Shown piece by piece: positions 31,973-45,475 of a stretch of DNA of 64,000 bases. The position numbers and the translations under genes are program-made. Source of the stretch: Xanthostigma xanthostigma (lineage: Eukaryota; Arthropoda; Insecta; Raphidioptera; Raphidiidae); the NCBI GenBank assembly GCA_963575645.1, contig OY754465.1, positions 31,383,501 through 31,447,500 on the forward strand. Direction: 5' to 3'. The notes below the pieces were generated by a model that searched no databases, had not been told where the DNA came from, and saw nothing but the letters and a program-made list of their open reading frames with translations. Each line of letters starts with the position of its first letter. The stretch's first letter is position 1.

Positions 31973-34776
31973 GTTTGCATTTTCTTATGAGCGAATGATC
32001 CAAACCTGAATGTTATAGTGTAAATAGACTTACCCTCATGAAATAAAGCAAATTTGCTTATAAGGACTCATTTGCACCTAATTGTCATAAAGCTTGTAAA
32101 AACTGCTTGTATGCGTTAAAATAATAGTTAATATGCAGTTTGCATTTTCTTATGAGAGAATGATCCAAACCTGAATGTTATAGTGAAAATAGACTTACCT
32201 TTGTAAAATAAAGCAATTTTGCCTATAAGGACTCATTTGCACCTAATTGTCGTAAAGCATGTAAAAACTGCTTGTCTGCGTTAAAATAATGGTTAATATG
32301 CAGTTTGCATTTTCTTATGAGAGAATGATCCAAACCTGAATGTTATAGTGTAAATAGACTTACCTTTGTAAAATAAAGCAATTTTGCCTATAAGGACTCA
32401 TTTGCCCGCAATTGTCGTGAAGCATGTAAAAACTGCTTGTCTGCGTGAAAATGATAGTAAATATGCAGTTTGCATTTTCTTATGAGAGAATGATCCAAAC
32501 CTGAATGTTATAGTGTAAATAGACTTACCCTCATGAAATAACGCAATTTTGCCTATAAAGGATCATATGCACCTAATTGTCGTAAAGCATGTAAAAACTG
32601 CTTGTCTGCGTTAAAAAAATGGTTAATATGCAGTTTGCATTTTCTTGTGAGAGAATGATCCAAACCTGAATATTACAGTGTAAATAGACTTACCTTCATG
32701 AAATAAAGCAATTTTGCCTATAAGGACTCCTTTGGCCCTAATTGTCATAAAGCATGTAAAAACTGCTTGTATGCGTTAAAATAATGGTTAATATGCAGTT
32801 TGCATTTTCTTATGAGAGAATGATCCAAACCTGAATGTTATAGTGTAAATAGACTTACCTTCATGAATTAAAGCAATTTTGCCTATAAAGACTCATTTGC
32901 ACCTAATTGTCATAAAGCATGTAAAAACTGCTTGTATGCGTTACAATGATAGTAAATATGCAGTTTGCATTTTCTTATGAGCGAATGATCCAAACCTGAA
33001 TGTTATAGTGTAAATAGACTTACCCTCATGAAATAAAGCAAATTTGCTTATAAGGACTCATTTGCACCTAATTGTCATAAAGCTTGTAAAAACTGCTTGT
33101 ATGCGTTAAAATAATAGTTAATATGCAGTTTGCATTTTCTTATGAGAGAATGATCCAAACCTGAATGTTATAGTGAAAATAGACTTACCTTTGTAAAATA
33201 AAGCAATTTTGCCTATAAGGACTCATTTGCACCTAATTGTCGTAAAGCATGTAAAAACTGCTTGTCTGCGTTAAAATAATGGTTAATATGCAGTTTGCAT
33301 TTTCTTATGAGAGAATGATCCAAACCTGAATGTTATAGTGTAAATAGACTTACCTTCAAAAAATAAAGCAATTTTGCCTATAAGGACTCATTTGCCCCTA
33401 ATTGTCATAAAGCATGTAAAAACTGCTTGTATGCGTTAAAATAATGGTTAATATGCAGTTTGCATTTTCTTATGAGAGAATGATTTAAACCTGAATGTTA
33501 TAGTGTAAATAAACTTACCTGTGTAAAATAAAGCAATTTTGCCTATAAGGACTCATTTGCACGCAATTGTCGTGAAGCATGTAAAAACTGCTTGTCTGCG
33601 TTAAAATAATGGTTAATATGCAGTTTGCATTTTCTTATGAGAGAATGATCCAAACCTGAATGTTATAGTGTAAATAGACTTACCTTCATGATATAAAGCA
33701 ATTTTGCCTATAAGGACTCATTTGCCCCTAATTGTCATAAAGCATGTAAAAACTGCTTGTAGCGTTAAAATAATGGTTAATATGCAGTTTGCATTTTCTT
33801 ACGAGAGAATGATCCAAACCTGAATATTATAGTGTAAATAGACTTACCTTCATGAAATAAAGCAATTTTGCCTATAAGGACTCATTTGGCCCTAATTGTC
33901 ATAAAGCATGTAAAAACTGCTTGTATGCGTTAAAATAATGGTTAATATGCAGTTTGCATTTTCTTATGAGAGAATGATCCAAACCTGAATGTTATAGTGT
34001 AAATAGACTTACCTTCATAAAATAACGCAATTTTGCCTATAAGGACTCATTTGCACCTAATTGTCGTAAAGCATGTAAAAACTGCTTGTCTGCGTTTAAA
34101 TAATGGTTAATATGCAGTTTGCATTTTCTTATGAGAGAATGATCCAAACCTGAATGTTATAGTGTAAATAGACTTACCTTCATAAAATAAAGCAATTTTG
34201 CCTATAAGGACTCATTTGCCCCTAATTGTCATAAAGCATGTCAAAACTGCTTGTATATGTTAAAATAATGGTTAATATGCAGTTTGCATTTTCTTATGAG
34301 AGAATGATCCAAACCTGAATGTTATAGTGAAAATAGACTTACATTTGTAAAATAAAGCAATTTTGCCTATAAGGACTCATTTGCACTTAATTGTCGTAAA
34401 GCATTTAAAAACTGCTTGTCAGCGTTAAAATAATGGTTAATATGCAGTTTGCATTTTCTTATGAGAGAATTATCCAAACCTGAATGTTATAGTGTAAATA
34501 GACTTACCCTCATGAAATAAAGCAATTTTGCCTATAAAGAGTCATTTGCACCTAATTGTCAAAAAGCATGTAAAAACTGCTTGTATGCGTTAAAATAATG
34601 GTTAATATGCAGTTTGCATTTTCTTATGAGAGAATGATCCAAACCTGAATGTTATAGTGTAAATAGACTTACCCTCATGAAATAAAGCAATTTTGCCTAT
34701 AAAGACTCATTTGCACCTAATTGTCGTAAAGCATGTAAAAACTGCTTGTATGCGTTAAAATAATGGTTAATATGCA
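31973..34776 (+). repeat. Mixed monomer block related to 11863-14336
   Basis: About 17 monomers. It starts with GCAAATTTGCTTATAAGG at 31973 and follows the order of the 11863 region: TTACAATGAT at 31951 and 32941 is 990 bp apart (six monomers), and 32941-34116 matches 13161-14336 at offset 19780. A single TTGTGAG copy lies near 32646. Private changes include GATCATATGC near 32564, CTCCTTTGG near 32728 and GATTTAAACC near 33482. After 34117 the classes match the 23590 and 25560 regions. Confidence 0.8.
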
Positions 34777-35742
34777 GTTTGCATTCTCTTATGAGAGAAT
34801 GATCTAAACCTGAATGTTATAGTGTAAATAGACTTACCTTTGTAAAATAAAGCAATTTTGCCTATAAGGACTCATTTGCACGCAATTGTCGTGAAGCATG
34901 TAAAAACTGCTTGTCTGCGTGAAAATGATAGTAAATATGCAGTTCGCATTTTCTTATGAGAGAATGATCCAAACCTGAATGTTATAGTGTAAATAAACCT
35001 ACCTTTGTAAAATAAAGCAATTTTGCCTATAAGGACTCATTTGCACGCAATTGTCGTGAAGCATGTAAAAACTGCTTGTCTGCGTTAAAATAATGGTTAA
35101 TATGCAGTTTGCATTTTCTTATGAGAGAATGATCCAAACCTGAATGTTATAGTGTAAATAGACTTACCTTCATGATATAAAGCAATTTTGCCTATAAGGA
35201 CTCATTTGCCCCTAATTGTCATAAAGCATGTAAAAACTGCTTGTAGCGTTAAAATAATGGTTAATATGCAGTTTGCATTTTCTTACGAGAGAATGATCCA
35301 AACCTGAATATTATAGTGTAAATAGACTTACCTTCATGAAATAAAGCAATTTTGCCTATAAGGACTCATCTGGCCCTAATTGTCATAAAGCATGTAAAAA
35401 CTGCTTGTATGCGTTAAAATAATGGTTAATATGCAGTTTGCATTTTCTTATGAGAGAATGATCCAAACCTGAATATTACAGTGTAAATAGACTTACCTTC
35501 ATGAAATAATGCAATTTTGCCTATAAAGACTCATTTGCACCTAATTGTCATAAAGCATGTAAAAACTGCTTGTATGCGTTAAAATGATAGTAAATATGCA
35601 GTTTGCATTTTCTTATGAGCGAATGATCCAAACTTGAATGGTATAGTGTAAATAAACTTACCTGTGTAAAATAAAGCAATTTTGCCTATAAGGACTCATT
35701 TGCACGCAATTGTCGTGAAGCATGTAAAAACTGCTTGTCTGC
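34777..35742 (+). repeat. 8-mer spacing (1319 bp), copy 1
   Basis: Stretch 34777-35742 is repeated at 36096-37061, offset 1319 (8 x 165 minus 1). Landmarks: CATTCTC at 34782 and 36101; GAAATAATGC at 35503 and 36822; GGACTCATCTGG near 35362 and 36681. Between the two copies are two extra monomers (35766 and 35931). The last common base is about 35742/37061, where copy 1 reads GCGTGAAAATGATAG and copy 2 GCGTTAAAATAATGG. Confidence 0.9.
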
Positions 35743-35765
35743 GTGAAAATGATAGTAAATATGCA

Positions 35766-37743
35766 GTTCGCATTTTCTTATGAGAGAATGATCTAAACCT
35801 GAATGTTATAGTGTAAATAGACTTACCTTTGTAAAATAAAGCAATTTTGCCTATAAGGACTCATTTGCACGCAATTGTCATAAAGCATGTAAAAACTGCT
35901 TGTATGCGTTAAAATGATAGTAAATATGCAGTTTGCATTTTCTTATGAGAGAATGATCCAAACCTGAATGTTATAGTGTAAATAGACTTACCTTCATAAA
36001 ATAAAGCAATTTTGCCTATAAGGACTCATTTGCCACTAATTGTCATAAAGCATGTAAAAACTGCTTGTATGCGTTAAAATAATGGTTAATATGCAGTTTG
36101 CATTCTCTTATGAGAGAATGATCTAAACCTGAATGTTATAGTGTAAATAGACTTACCTTTGTAAAATAAAGCAATTTTGCCTATAAGGACTCATTTGCAC
36201 GCAATTGTCGTGAAGCATGTAAAAACTGCTTGTCTGCGTGAAAATGATAGTAAATATGCAGTTCGCATTTTCTTATGAGAGAATGATCCAAACCTGAATG
36301 TTATAGTGTAAATAAACCTACCTTTGTAAAATAAAGCAATTTTGCCTATAAGGACTCATTTGCACGCAATTGTCGTGAAGCATGTAAAAACTGCTTGTCT
36401 GCGTTAAAATAATGGTTAATATGCAGTTTGCATTTTCTTATGAGAGAATGATCCAAACCTGAATGTTATAGTGTAAATAGACTTACCTTCATGATATAAA
36501 GCAATTTTGCCTATAAGGACTCATTTGCCCCTAATTGTCATAAAGCATGTAAAAACTGCTTGTAGCGTTAAAATAATGGTTAATATGCAGTTTGCATTTT
36601 CTTACGAGAGAATGATCCAAACCTGAATATTATAGTGTAAATAGACTTACCTTCATGAAATAAAGCAATTTTGCCTATAAGGACTCATCTGGCCCTAATT
36701 GTCATAAAGCATGTAAAAACTGCTTGTATGCGTTAAAATAATGGTTAATATGCAGTTTGCATTTTCTTATGAGAGAATGATCCAAACCTGAATATTACAG
36801 TGTAAATAGACTTACCTTCATGAAATAATGCAATTTTGCCTATAAAGACTCATTTGCACCTAATTGTCATAAAGCATGTAAAAACTGCTTGTATGCGTTA
36901 AAATGATAGTAAATATGCAGTTTGCATTTTCTTATGAGCGAATGATCCAAACTTGAATGGTATAGTGTAAATAAACTTACCTGTGTAAAATAAAGCAATT
37001 TTGCCTATAAGGACTCATTTGCACGCAATTGTCGTGAAGCATGTAAAAACTGCTTGTCTGCGTTAAAATAATGGTTAATATGCAGTTTGCATTTTCTTAT
37101 GAGAGAATGATCCAAACCTGAATGTTATAGTGCAAATAGACTTAACTTCATGATATAAAGCAATTTTGCCTATAAGGACTCATTTGCCCCTAATTGTCAT
37201 AAAGCATGTAAAAACTGCTTGTAGCGTTAAAATAATGGTTAATATGCAGTTTGCATTTTCTTACGAGAGAATGATCTAAACCTGAATATTATAGTGTAAA
37301 TAGACTTACCTTCATGAAATAAAGCAATTTTGCATATAAGGACTCATTTGCCCCTAATTGTCATAAAGCATGTAAAAACTGCTTGTATGCGTTAAAATAA
37401 TGGTTAATATGCAGTTTGCATTTTCTTATGAGAGAATGATCCAAACCTGAATATTACAGTGTAAATAGACTTACCTTCATGAAATAAAGCAATTTTGCCT
37501 ATAAAGACTCATTTGCACCTAATTGTCATAAAGCATGTAAAAACTGCTTGTATGCGTTAAAATGATAGTAAATATGCAGTTTGCATTTTCTTATGAGCGA
37601 ATGATCCAAACTTGAATGTTATAGTGTAAATAAACTTACCTGTGTAAAATAAAGCAATTTTGCCTATAAGGACTCATTTGCACGCAATTGTCGTGAAGCA
37701 TGTAAAAACTGCTTGTCTGCGTGAAAATGATAGTAAATATGCA
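35766..37743 (+). repeat. 12-mer HOR (1978 bp), copy 1
   Basis: Begins with a GTTCGCAT monomer and contains the second copy of the 1319-bp repeat. Repeats at offset 1978: GTGAAAATGATAG at 35743 and 37721; CATTCTC at 36101 and 38079; TGCAAATAGA at 37131 and 39109. Two differences to copy 2 are ACTTAACTTCATGATAT near 37141 (ACTTACC in copy 2) and TGCATATAAGG near 37331. Confidence 0.9.
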
Positions 37744-39540
37744 GTTCGCATTTTCTTATGAGAGAATGATCTAAACCTGAATGTTATAGTGTAAATAGAC
37801 TTACCTTTGTAAAATAAAGCAATTTTGCCTATAAGGACTCATTTGCACGCAATTGTCATAAAGCATGTAAAAACTGCTTGTATGCGTTAAAATGATAGTA
37901 AATATGCAGTTTGCATTTTCTTATGAGAGAATGATCCAAACCTGAATGTTATAGTGTAAATAGACTTACCTTCATAAAATAAAGCAATTTTGCCTATAAG
38001 GACTCATTTGCCACTAATTGTCATAAAGCATGTAAAAACTGCTTGTATGCGTTAAAATAATGGTTAATATGCAGTTTGCATTCTCTTATGAGAGAATGAT
38101 CTAAACCTGAATGTTATAGTGTAAATAGACTTACCTTTGTAAAATAAAGCAATTTTGCCTATAAGGACTCATTTGCACGCAATTGTCGTGAAGCATGTAA
38201 AAACTGCTTGTCTGCGTGAAAATGATAGTAAATATGCAGTTCGCATTTTCTTATGAGAGAATGATCTAAACCTGAATGTTATAGTGTAAATAGACTAACC
38301 TTTGTAAAATAAAGCAATTTTGCCTATAAGGACTCATTTGCACGCAATTGTCGTGAAGCATGTAAAAACTGCTTGTCTGCGTGAAAATGATAGTAAATAT
38401 GCAGTTCGCATTTTCTTATGAGAGAATGATCCAAACCTGAATGTTATAGTGTAAATAAACCTACCTTTGTAAAATAAAGCAATTTTGCCTATAAGGACTC
38501 ATTTGCACGCAATTGTCGTGAAGCATGTAAAAACTGCTTGTAGCGTTAAAATAATGGTTAATATGCAGTTTGCATTTTCTTACGAGAGAATGATCCAAAC
38601 CTGAATATTATAGTGTAAATAGACTTACCTTCATGAAATAAAGCAATTTTGCCTATAAGGACTCATTTGGCCCTAATTGTCATAAAGCATGTAAAAACTG
38701 CTTGTATGCGTTAAAATAATGGTTAATATGCAGTTTGCATTTTCTAATGAGAGAATGATCCAAACCTGAATATTACAGTGTAAATAGACTTACCTTCATG
38801 AAATAAAGCAATTTTGCCTATAAAGACTCATTTGCACCTAATTGTCATAAAGCATGTAAAAACTGCTTGTATGCGTTAAAATGATAGTAAATATGCAGTT
38901 TGCATTTTCTTATGAGCGAATGATCCAAACTTGAATGGTATAGTGTAAATAAACTTACCTGTGTAAAATAAAGCAATTTTGCCTATAAGGACTCATTTGC
39001 ACGCAATTGTCGTGAAGCATGTAAAAACTGCTTGTCTGCGTTAAAATAATGGTTAATATGCAGTTTGCATTTTCTTATGAGAGAATGATCCAAACCTGAA
39101 TGTTATAGTGCAAATAGACTTACCTTCATGATATAAAGCAATTTTGCCTATAAGGACTCATTTGCCCCTAATTGTCATAAAGCATGTAAAAACTGCTTGT
39201 AGCGTTAAAATAATGGTTAATATGCAGTTTGCATTTTCTTACGAGAGAATGATCTAAACCTGAATATTATAGTGTAAATAGACTTACCTTCATGAAATAA
39301 AGCAATTTTGCCTATAAGGACTCATTTGGCCCTAATTGTCATAAAGCATGTAAAAACTGCTTGTATGCGTTAAAATAATGGTTAATATGCAGTTTGCATT
39401 TTCTTATGAGAGAATGATCCAAACCTGAATATTACAGTGTAAATAGACTTACCTTCATGAAATAAAGCAATTTTGCCTATAAAGACTCATTTGCACCTAA
39501 TTGTCATAAAGCATGTAAAAACTGCTTGTATGCGTTAAAA
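37744..39540 (+). repeat. 12-mer HOR (1978 bp), copy 2, rearranged
   Basis: Matches copy 1 at offset 1978 up to about 39540, where GCGTTAAAATAATGG replaces GCGTTAAAATGATAG. Between 38239 and 38567 the order differs: copy 2 gained an extra GTTCGCAT/GATCTAAACC/CTAACC monomer (38239) and lost the separate class D monomer, while total length stayed the same. Confidence 0.88.
38404..38567 (+). repeat. Chimeric 164-bp monomer: GTTCGC front, class D tail
   Basis: The front matches the monomer at 36261 (GTTCGCAT, AAACCTACC, GCACGCAATTGTCGTGAAG) but the end reads CTTGTAGCGTT, the class D deletion, and class A follows at 38568. In copy 1 two monomers (36261 and class D at 36426) occupy this position. 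The crossover must lie in AGCATGTAAAAACTGCTTGT, common to both parents. Confidence 0.87.
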
Positions 39541-40644
39541 TAATGGTTAATATGCAGTTTGCATTTTCTTATGAGAGAATGATCCAAACCTGAATGTTAT
39601 AGTGTAAATAGACTTAATCTCATGAAATAAAGCAATTTTGCCTATAAAGACTCATTTGCACCTAATTGTCAAAAAGCATGTAAAAACTGCTTGTATGCGT
39701 TAAAATAATGGTTAATATGCAGTTTGAATTTTCTTATGAGAGAATGATCCAAACCTGAATGTTATAGTGTAAATAAAACTACATTTGTAAAATAAAGCAA
39801 TTTTGCCTATAAGGACTCATTTGCACGCAATTGTCGTGAAGCATGTAAAAATAGCTTGTCTGCGTTAAAATAATGGTTAATATGCAGTTTGCATTTTCTT
39901 ATGAGAGAATGATTCAAACCTGAATGTTATAGTGTAAATAGACTTACCTTCATGAAATAAAGCAATTTTGCCTATAAGGACTCATTTGCCCCTAATTGTC
40001 ATAAAGCATGTAAAAACTGCTTGTAGCGTTAAAATAATGGTTAATATGCAGTTTGCATTTTCTTATGAGAGAATGATCCAAACCTGAATGTTATAGTGAA
40101 AATAGACTTACCTTTGTAAAATAAAGCAATTTTGTCTATAAGGACTCATTTGCCCCTAATTGTCATAAAGCATGTAAAAACTGCTTGTATGCGTTAAAAT
40201 AATGGTTAATATGCAGTTTGCATTTTCTTATGAGCGAATGATCCAAACTTGAATGTTATAGTGTAAATAAACTTACCTGTGTAAAATAAAGCAATTTTGC
40301 CTATAAGGACTCATTTGCACGCAATTGTCTTGAAGCATGTAAAAACTGCTTGTCTGCGTTAAAATAATGGTTAATATGCAGTTTGCATTTTCTTATGAGA
40401 GAATGATCCAAACCTGAATGTTATAGTGTAAATAGACTTACCTTCATGATATAAAGCAATTTTGCCTATAAGGACTCATTTGCCCCTAATTGTCATAAAG
40501 CATGTAAAAACTGCTTGTAGCGTTAAAATAATGGTTAATATGCAGTTTGCATTTTCTTATGAGAGAATGATCCAAACCTGAATATTACAGTGTAAATAGA
40601 CTTACCTTCATGAAATAAAGCAATTTTGCCTATAAGGACTCATT
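39541..40644 (+). repeat. Link block before the 52-mer duplication
   Basis: Seven monomers including 39557 (ACTTAATCTCATG), 39722 (GTTTGAATTTTC, AAAACTACATTTG), 39887 (GATTCAAACC, 164 bp), 40051 (GAAAATAGAC, TTTGTCTATAAGG), 40216 (TTATGAGCG with GTCTTGAAG), class D at 40381 and an E-like copy at 40545. 39557-40215 recurs at 41368-42026 (offset 1811, 11 monomers), so this block seeds part of the next unit. Confidence 0.83.
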
Positions 40645-41367
40645 TGGCCCTAATTGTCATAAAGCATGTAAAAACTGCTTGTATGCGTTAAAATAATGGT
40701 TAATATGCAGTTTGCATGTTCTTATGAGAGAATGATCCAAACCTGAATGTTATAGTGTAAATAGACTAACCTTCATGAAATAAAGCAATTTTGCCTATAA
40801 AAACTCATTTGCACCTAATTGTCATAAAGCATGTAAAAACTGCTTGTATGCGTTAAAATGATAGTAAATATGCAGTTTGCATTTTCTTATGAGCGAATGA
40901 TCCAAACCTGAATGTTATAGTAGAAATAGACTTACCCTCATGAAATAAAGCAATTTTGCTTATAAGGACTCATTTGGCCCTAATTGTCATAAAGCATGAA
41001 AACTGCTTGTATGCATTAAAATAATGGTTAATATGCAGTTTGCATTTTCTTATGAGAGAATGATCCAAACCTGAATGTTATAGTGTAAATAGACTTACCT
41101 TCATAAAATAAAGCAATTTTGCCTATAAGGACTCATTTGCAACTAATTGTCGTAAAGCATGTAAAAACTGCTTGTCTGCGTTTAAATAATGGTTAATATG
41201 CAGTTTGCATTTTCTTATGAGAGAATGATCCAAACCTGAATATTATAGTGTAAATAGACTTACCAACATAAAATAAAGCAATTTTGCCTATAAGGACTCA
41301 TTTGCCCCTAATTGTCATAAAGCATGTAAAAACTGCTTGTATGCGTTAAAATAATGGTTAATATGCA

Positions 41368-44300
41368 GTTTGCATTTTCTTATGAGAGAATGATCCAAAC
41401 CTGAATGTTATAGTGTAAATAGACTTAATCTCATGAAATAAAGCAATTTTGCCTATAAAGACTCATTTGCACCTAATTGTCAAAAAGCATGTAAAAACTG
41501 CTTGTATGCGTTAAAATAATGGTTAATATGCAGTTTGAATTTTCTTATGAGAGAATGATCCAAACCTGAATGTTATAGTGTAAATAAAACTACATTTGTA
41601 AAATAAAGCAATTTTGCCTATAAGGACTCATTTGCACGCAATTGTCGTGAAGCATGTAAAAATAGCTTGTCTGCGTTAAAATAATGGTTAATATGCAGTT
41701 TGCATTTTCTTATGAGAGAATGATTCAAACCTGAATGTTATAGTGTAAATAGACTTACCTTCATGAAATAAAGCAATTTTGCCTATAAGGACTCATTTGC
41801 CCCTAATTGTCATAAAGCATGTAAAAACTGCTTGTAGCGTTAAAATAATGGTTAATATGCAGTTTGCATTTTCTTATGAGAGAATGATCCAAACCTGAAT
41901 GTTATAGTGAAAATAGACTTACCTTTGTAAAATAAAGCAATTTTGTCTATAAGGACTCATTTGCCCCTAATTGTCATAAAGCATGTAAAAACTGCTTGTA
42001 TGCGTTAAAATAATGGTTAATATGCAGTTTGCATTTTCTTATGAGAGAATGATCCAAACCTGAATGTTATAGTGTAAATAGACTTACCTTTGTAAAATAA
42101 AGCAATTTTGCCTATAAGGACTCATTTGCACGCAATTGTCGTGAAGCATGTAAAAACTGCTTGTCTGCGTGAAAATGATAGTAAATATGCAGTTTGCATT
42201 TTCTTATGAGAGAATGATCCAAACCTGAATGTTATAGTGTAAATAGACTTACCCTCATGAAATAAAGCAATTTTGCCTATAAAGACTCATTTGCACCTAA
42301 ATGTCGTAAAGCATGTAAAAACTGCTTGTCTGCGTTAAAATAATGGTTAATATGCAGTTTGCATTTTCTTATGAGAGAATGATCCAAACCTGGATGTTAT
42401 AGTGTAAATAAACCTACCTTTGTAAAATAAAGCAATTTTGCCTATAAGGACTCATTTGCACGCAATTGTCGTGAAGCATGTAAAAACTGCTTGTCTGCGT
42501 TAAAATAATGGTTAATATGCAGTTTGCATTTTCTTATGAGAGAATGATCCAAACCTTAATGTTATAGTGTAAATAGACTTACTTTCATGATATAAAGCAA
42601 TTTTGCCTATAAGGACTCATTTGCCCCTAATTGTCATAAAGCATGTAAAAACTGCTTGTAGCGTTAAAATAATGGTTAATATGCAGTTTGCATTTTCTTA
42701 TGAGAGAATGATCTAAACCTGAATAATACAGTGTAAATAGACTTACCTTCATGAAATAAAGCAATTTTGCCTATAAGGACTCATTTGGCCCTAATTGTCA
42801 TAAAGCATGTAAAAACTGCTTGTATGCGTTAAAATAATGGTTAATATGCAGTTTGCATTTTCTTATGAGAGAATGATCCAAACCTGAATGTTATAGTGTA
42901 AATAGACTTACCTTCATGTAATAAAGCAATTTTGCCTATAAAGACTCATTTGCACCTAATTGTCATAAAGCATGTAAAAACTGCTTGTATGCGTTAAAAT
43001 GATAGTAAATATGCAGTTTGCATTTTCTTATGAGCGAATGATCCAAACCTGAATGTTATAGTGTAAATAGACTTACCCTCATGAAATAAAGCAATTTTGC
43101 TTATAAGGACTCATTTGGCCCTAATTGTCATAAAGCATGTAAAAACTGCTTGTATGCATTAAAATAATGGTTAATATGCAGTTTGCATTTTCTTATGAGA
43201 GAATGATCCAAACCTGAATGTTATAGTGTAAATAGACTAACCTTCATAAAATAAAGCAATTTTGCCTATAAGGACTCATTTGCACCTAATTGTCGTAAAG
43301 CATGTAAAAACTGCTTGTCTGCGTTTAAATAATGGTTAATATGCAGTTTCCATTTTCTTATGAGAGAATGATCCAAACCTGAATATTATAGTGTAAACAG
43401 ACTTACCTTCATGAAATAAAGCAATTTTGCCTATAAGGACTCATTTGGCCCTAATTGTCATAAAGCATGTAAAAACTGCTTGTATGCGTTAAAATAATGG
43501 TTAATATGCAGTTTGCATTTTCTTATGAGAGAATGATCCAAACCTGAATATTACAGTGTAAATAGACTTACCTTCATGAAATAAAGCAATTTTGCCTATA
43601 AAGACTCATTTGCACCTAATTGTCAAAAAGCATGTAAAAACTGCTTGTATGCGTTAAAATAATGGTTAATATGCAGTTTGCATTTTCTTATGAGAGAATG
43701 ATCCAAACCTGAATGTTATAGTGTAAATAGACTTACCTTCATAAAATAAAGCAATTTTGCCTATAAGGACTCATTTGCAACTAATTGTCGTAAAGCATGT
43801 AAAAACTGCTTGTCTGCGTTTAAATAATGGTTAATATGCAGTTTGCATTTTCTTATGAGAGAATGATCCAAACCTGAATATTATAGTGTAAATAGACTTA
43901 CCAACATAAAATAAAGCAATTTTGCCTATAAGGACTCATTTGCCCCTAATTGTCATAAAGCATGTAAAAACTGCTTGTCTGCGTTAAAATAATGGTTAAT
44001 ATGCAGTTTGCATTTTCTTATGAGAGAATGATCCAAACCTGGATGTTATAGTGTAAATAAACCTACCTTTGTAAAATAAAGCAATTTTGCCTATAAGGAC
44101 TCATTTGCACGCAATTGTCGTGAAGCATGTAAAAACTGCTTGTCTGCGTTAAAATAATGGTTAATATGCAGTTTGCATTTTCTTATGAGAGAATGATCCA
44201 AACCTGAATGTTATAGTGTAAATAGACTTAATCTCATGAAATAAAGCAATTTTGCCTATAAAGACTCATTTGCACCTAATTGTCAAAAAGCATGTAAAAA

Positions 44301-45144
44301 CTGCTTGTATGCGTTAAAATAATGGTTAATATGCAGTTTGCATTTTCTTATGAGAGAATGATCCAAACCTGAATGTTATAGTGTAAATAAAACTACATTT
44401 GTAAAATAAAGCAATTTTGCCTATAAGGACTCATTTGCACGCAATTGTCGTGAAGCATGTAAAAATAGCTTGTCTGCGTTAAAATAATGGTTAATATGCA
44501 GTTTGCATTTTCTTATGAGAGAATGATTCAAACCTGAATGTTATAGTGTAAATAGACTTACCTTCATGAAATAAAGCAATTTTGCCTATAAGGACTCATT
44601 TGCCCCTAATTGTCATAAAGCATGTAAAAACTGCTTGTAGCGTTAAAATAATGGTTAATATGCAGTTTGCATTTTCTTATGAGAGAATGATCCAAACCTG
44701 AATGTTATAGTGAAAATAGACTTACCTTTGTAAAATAAAGCAATTTTGTCTATAAGGACTCATTTGCCCCTAATTGTCATAAAGCATGTAAAAACTGCTT
44801 GTATGCGTTAAAATAATGGTTAATATGCAGTTTGCATTTTCTTATGAGAGAATGATCCAAACCTGAATGTTATAGTGTAAATAGACTTACCTTTGTAAAA
44901 TAAAGCAATTTTGCCTATAAGGACTCATTTGCACGCAATTGTCGTGAAGCATGTAAAAACTGCTTGTCTGCGTGAAAATGATAGTAAATATGCAGTTTGC
45001 ATTTTCTTATGAGAGAATGATCCAAACCTGAATGTTATAGTGTAAATAGACTTACCCTCATGAAATAAAGCAATTTTGCCTATAAAGACTCATTTGCACC
45101 TAAATGTCGTAAAGCATGTAAGAACTGCTTGTATGCGTTAAAAT
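41368..45144 (+). repeat. Internal 2803-bp (17-monomer) repeat within the 52-mer
   Basis: Inside the 8571-bp unit, the segment from 41368 recurs from 44171 at offset 2803: ATCTCATGAA at 41428 and 44231, then GATTCAAACC and TTTGTCTATAAGG monomers. Upstream, the CAACTAATTG and CCAACATAAAAT monomers at 41038 and 41203 match 43676 and 43841 at offset 2638. The change from 2638 to 2803 is one additional AAACCTACC monomer (44006-44170). The same pattern lies at 49939-53715 in the second copy. Confidence 0.87.
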
Positions 45145-45475
45145 AATGGTTAATATGCAGTTTGCATTTTCTTATGAGAGAATGATCCAAACCTGAATGT
45201 TATAGTGTAAATAGACTTACCTTTGTAAAATAAAGCAATTTTGCCTATAAGGACTCATTTGCACGCAATTGTCGTGAAGCATGTAAAAACTGCTTGTCTG
45301 CGTGAAAATGATAGTAAATATGCAGTTTGCATTTTCTTATGAGAGAATGATCCAAACCTGAATGTTATAGTGTAAATAGATTTACCCTCATGAAATAAAG
45401 CAATTTTGCCTATAAAGACTCATTTGCACCTAAATGTCGTAAAGCATGTAAAAACTGCTTGTCTGCGTTAAAATA
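44815..45475 (+). repeat. Dimer duplication (330 bp) within the 52-mer
   Basis: A pair of monomers (CCTTTGTAAAAT/GCACGCAATTG ending GCGTGAAAATGATAG, then CCCTCATGAAAT/GCACCTAAATGTCG) is present twice, 330 bp apart. The first second-monomer has CATGTAAGAACTG near 45116; the other has AGATTTACCC near 45379. This extra dimer turns the 2803-bp offset of the left part into a 3133-bp offset on its right (GAATAATACA at 42721 and 45854). Equivalent sequence lies near 53386-54046 in copy 2. Confidence 0.87.
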
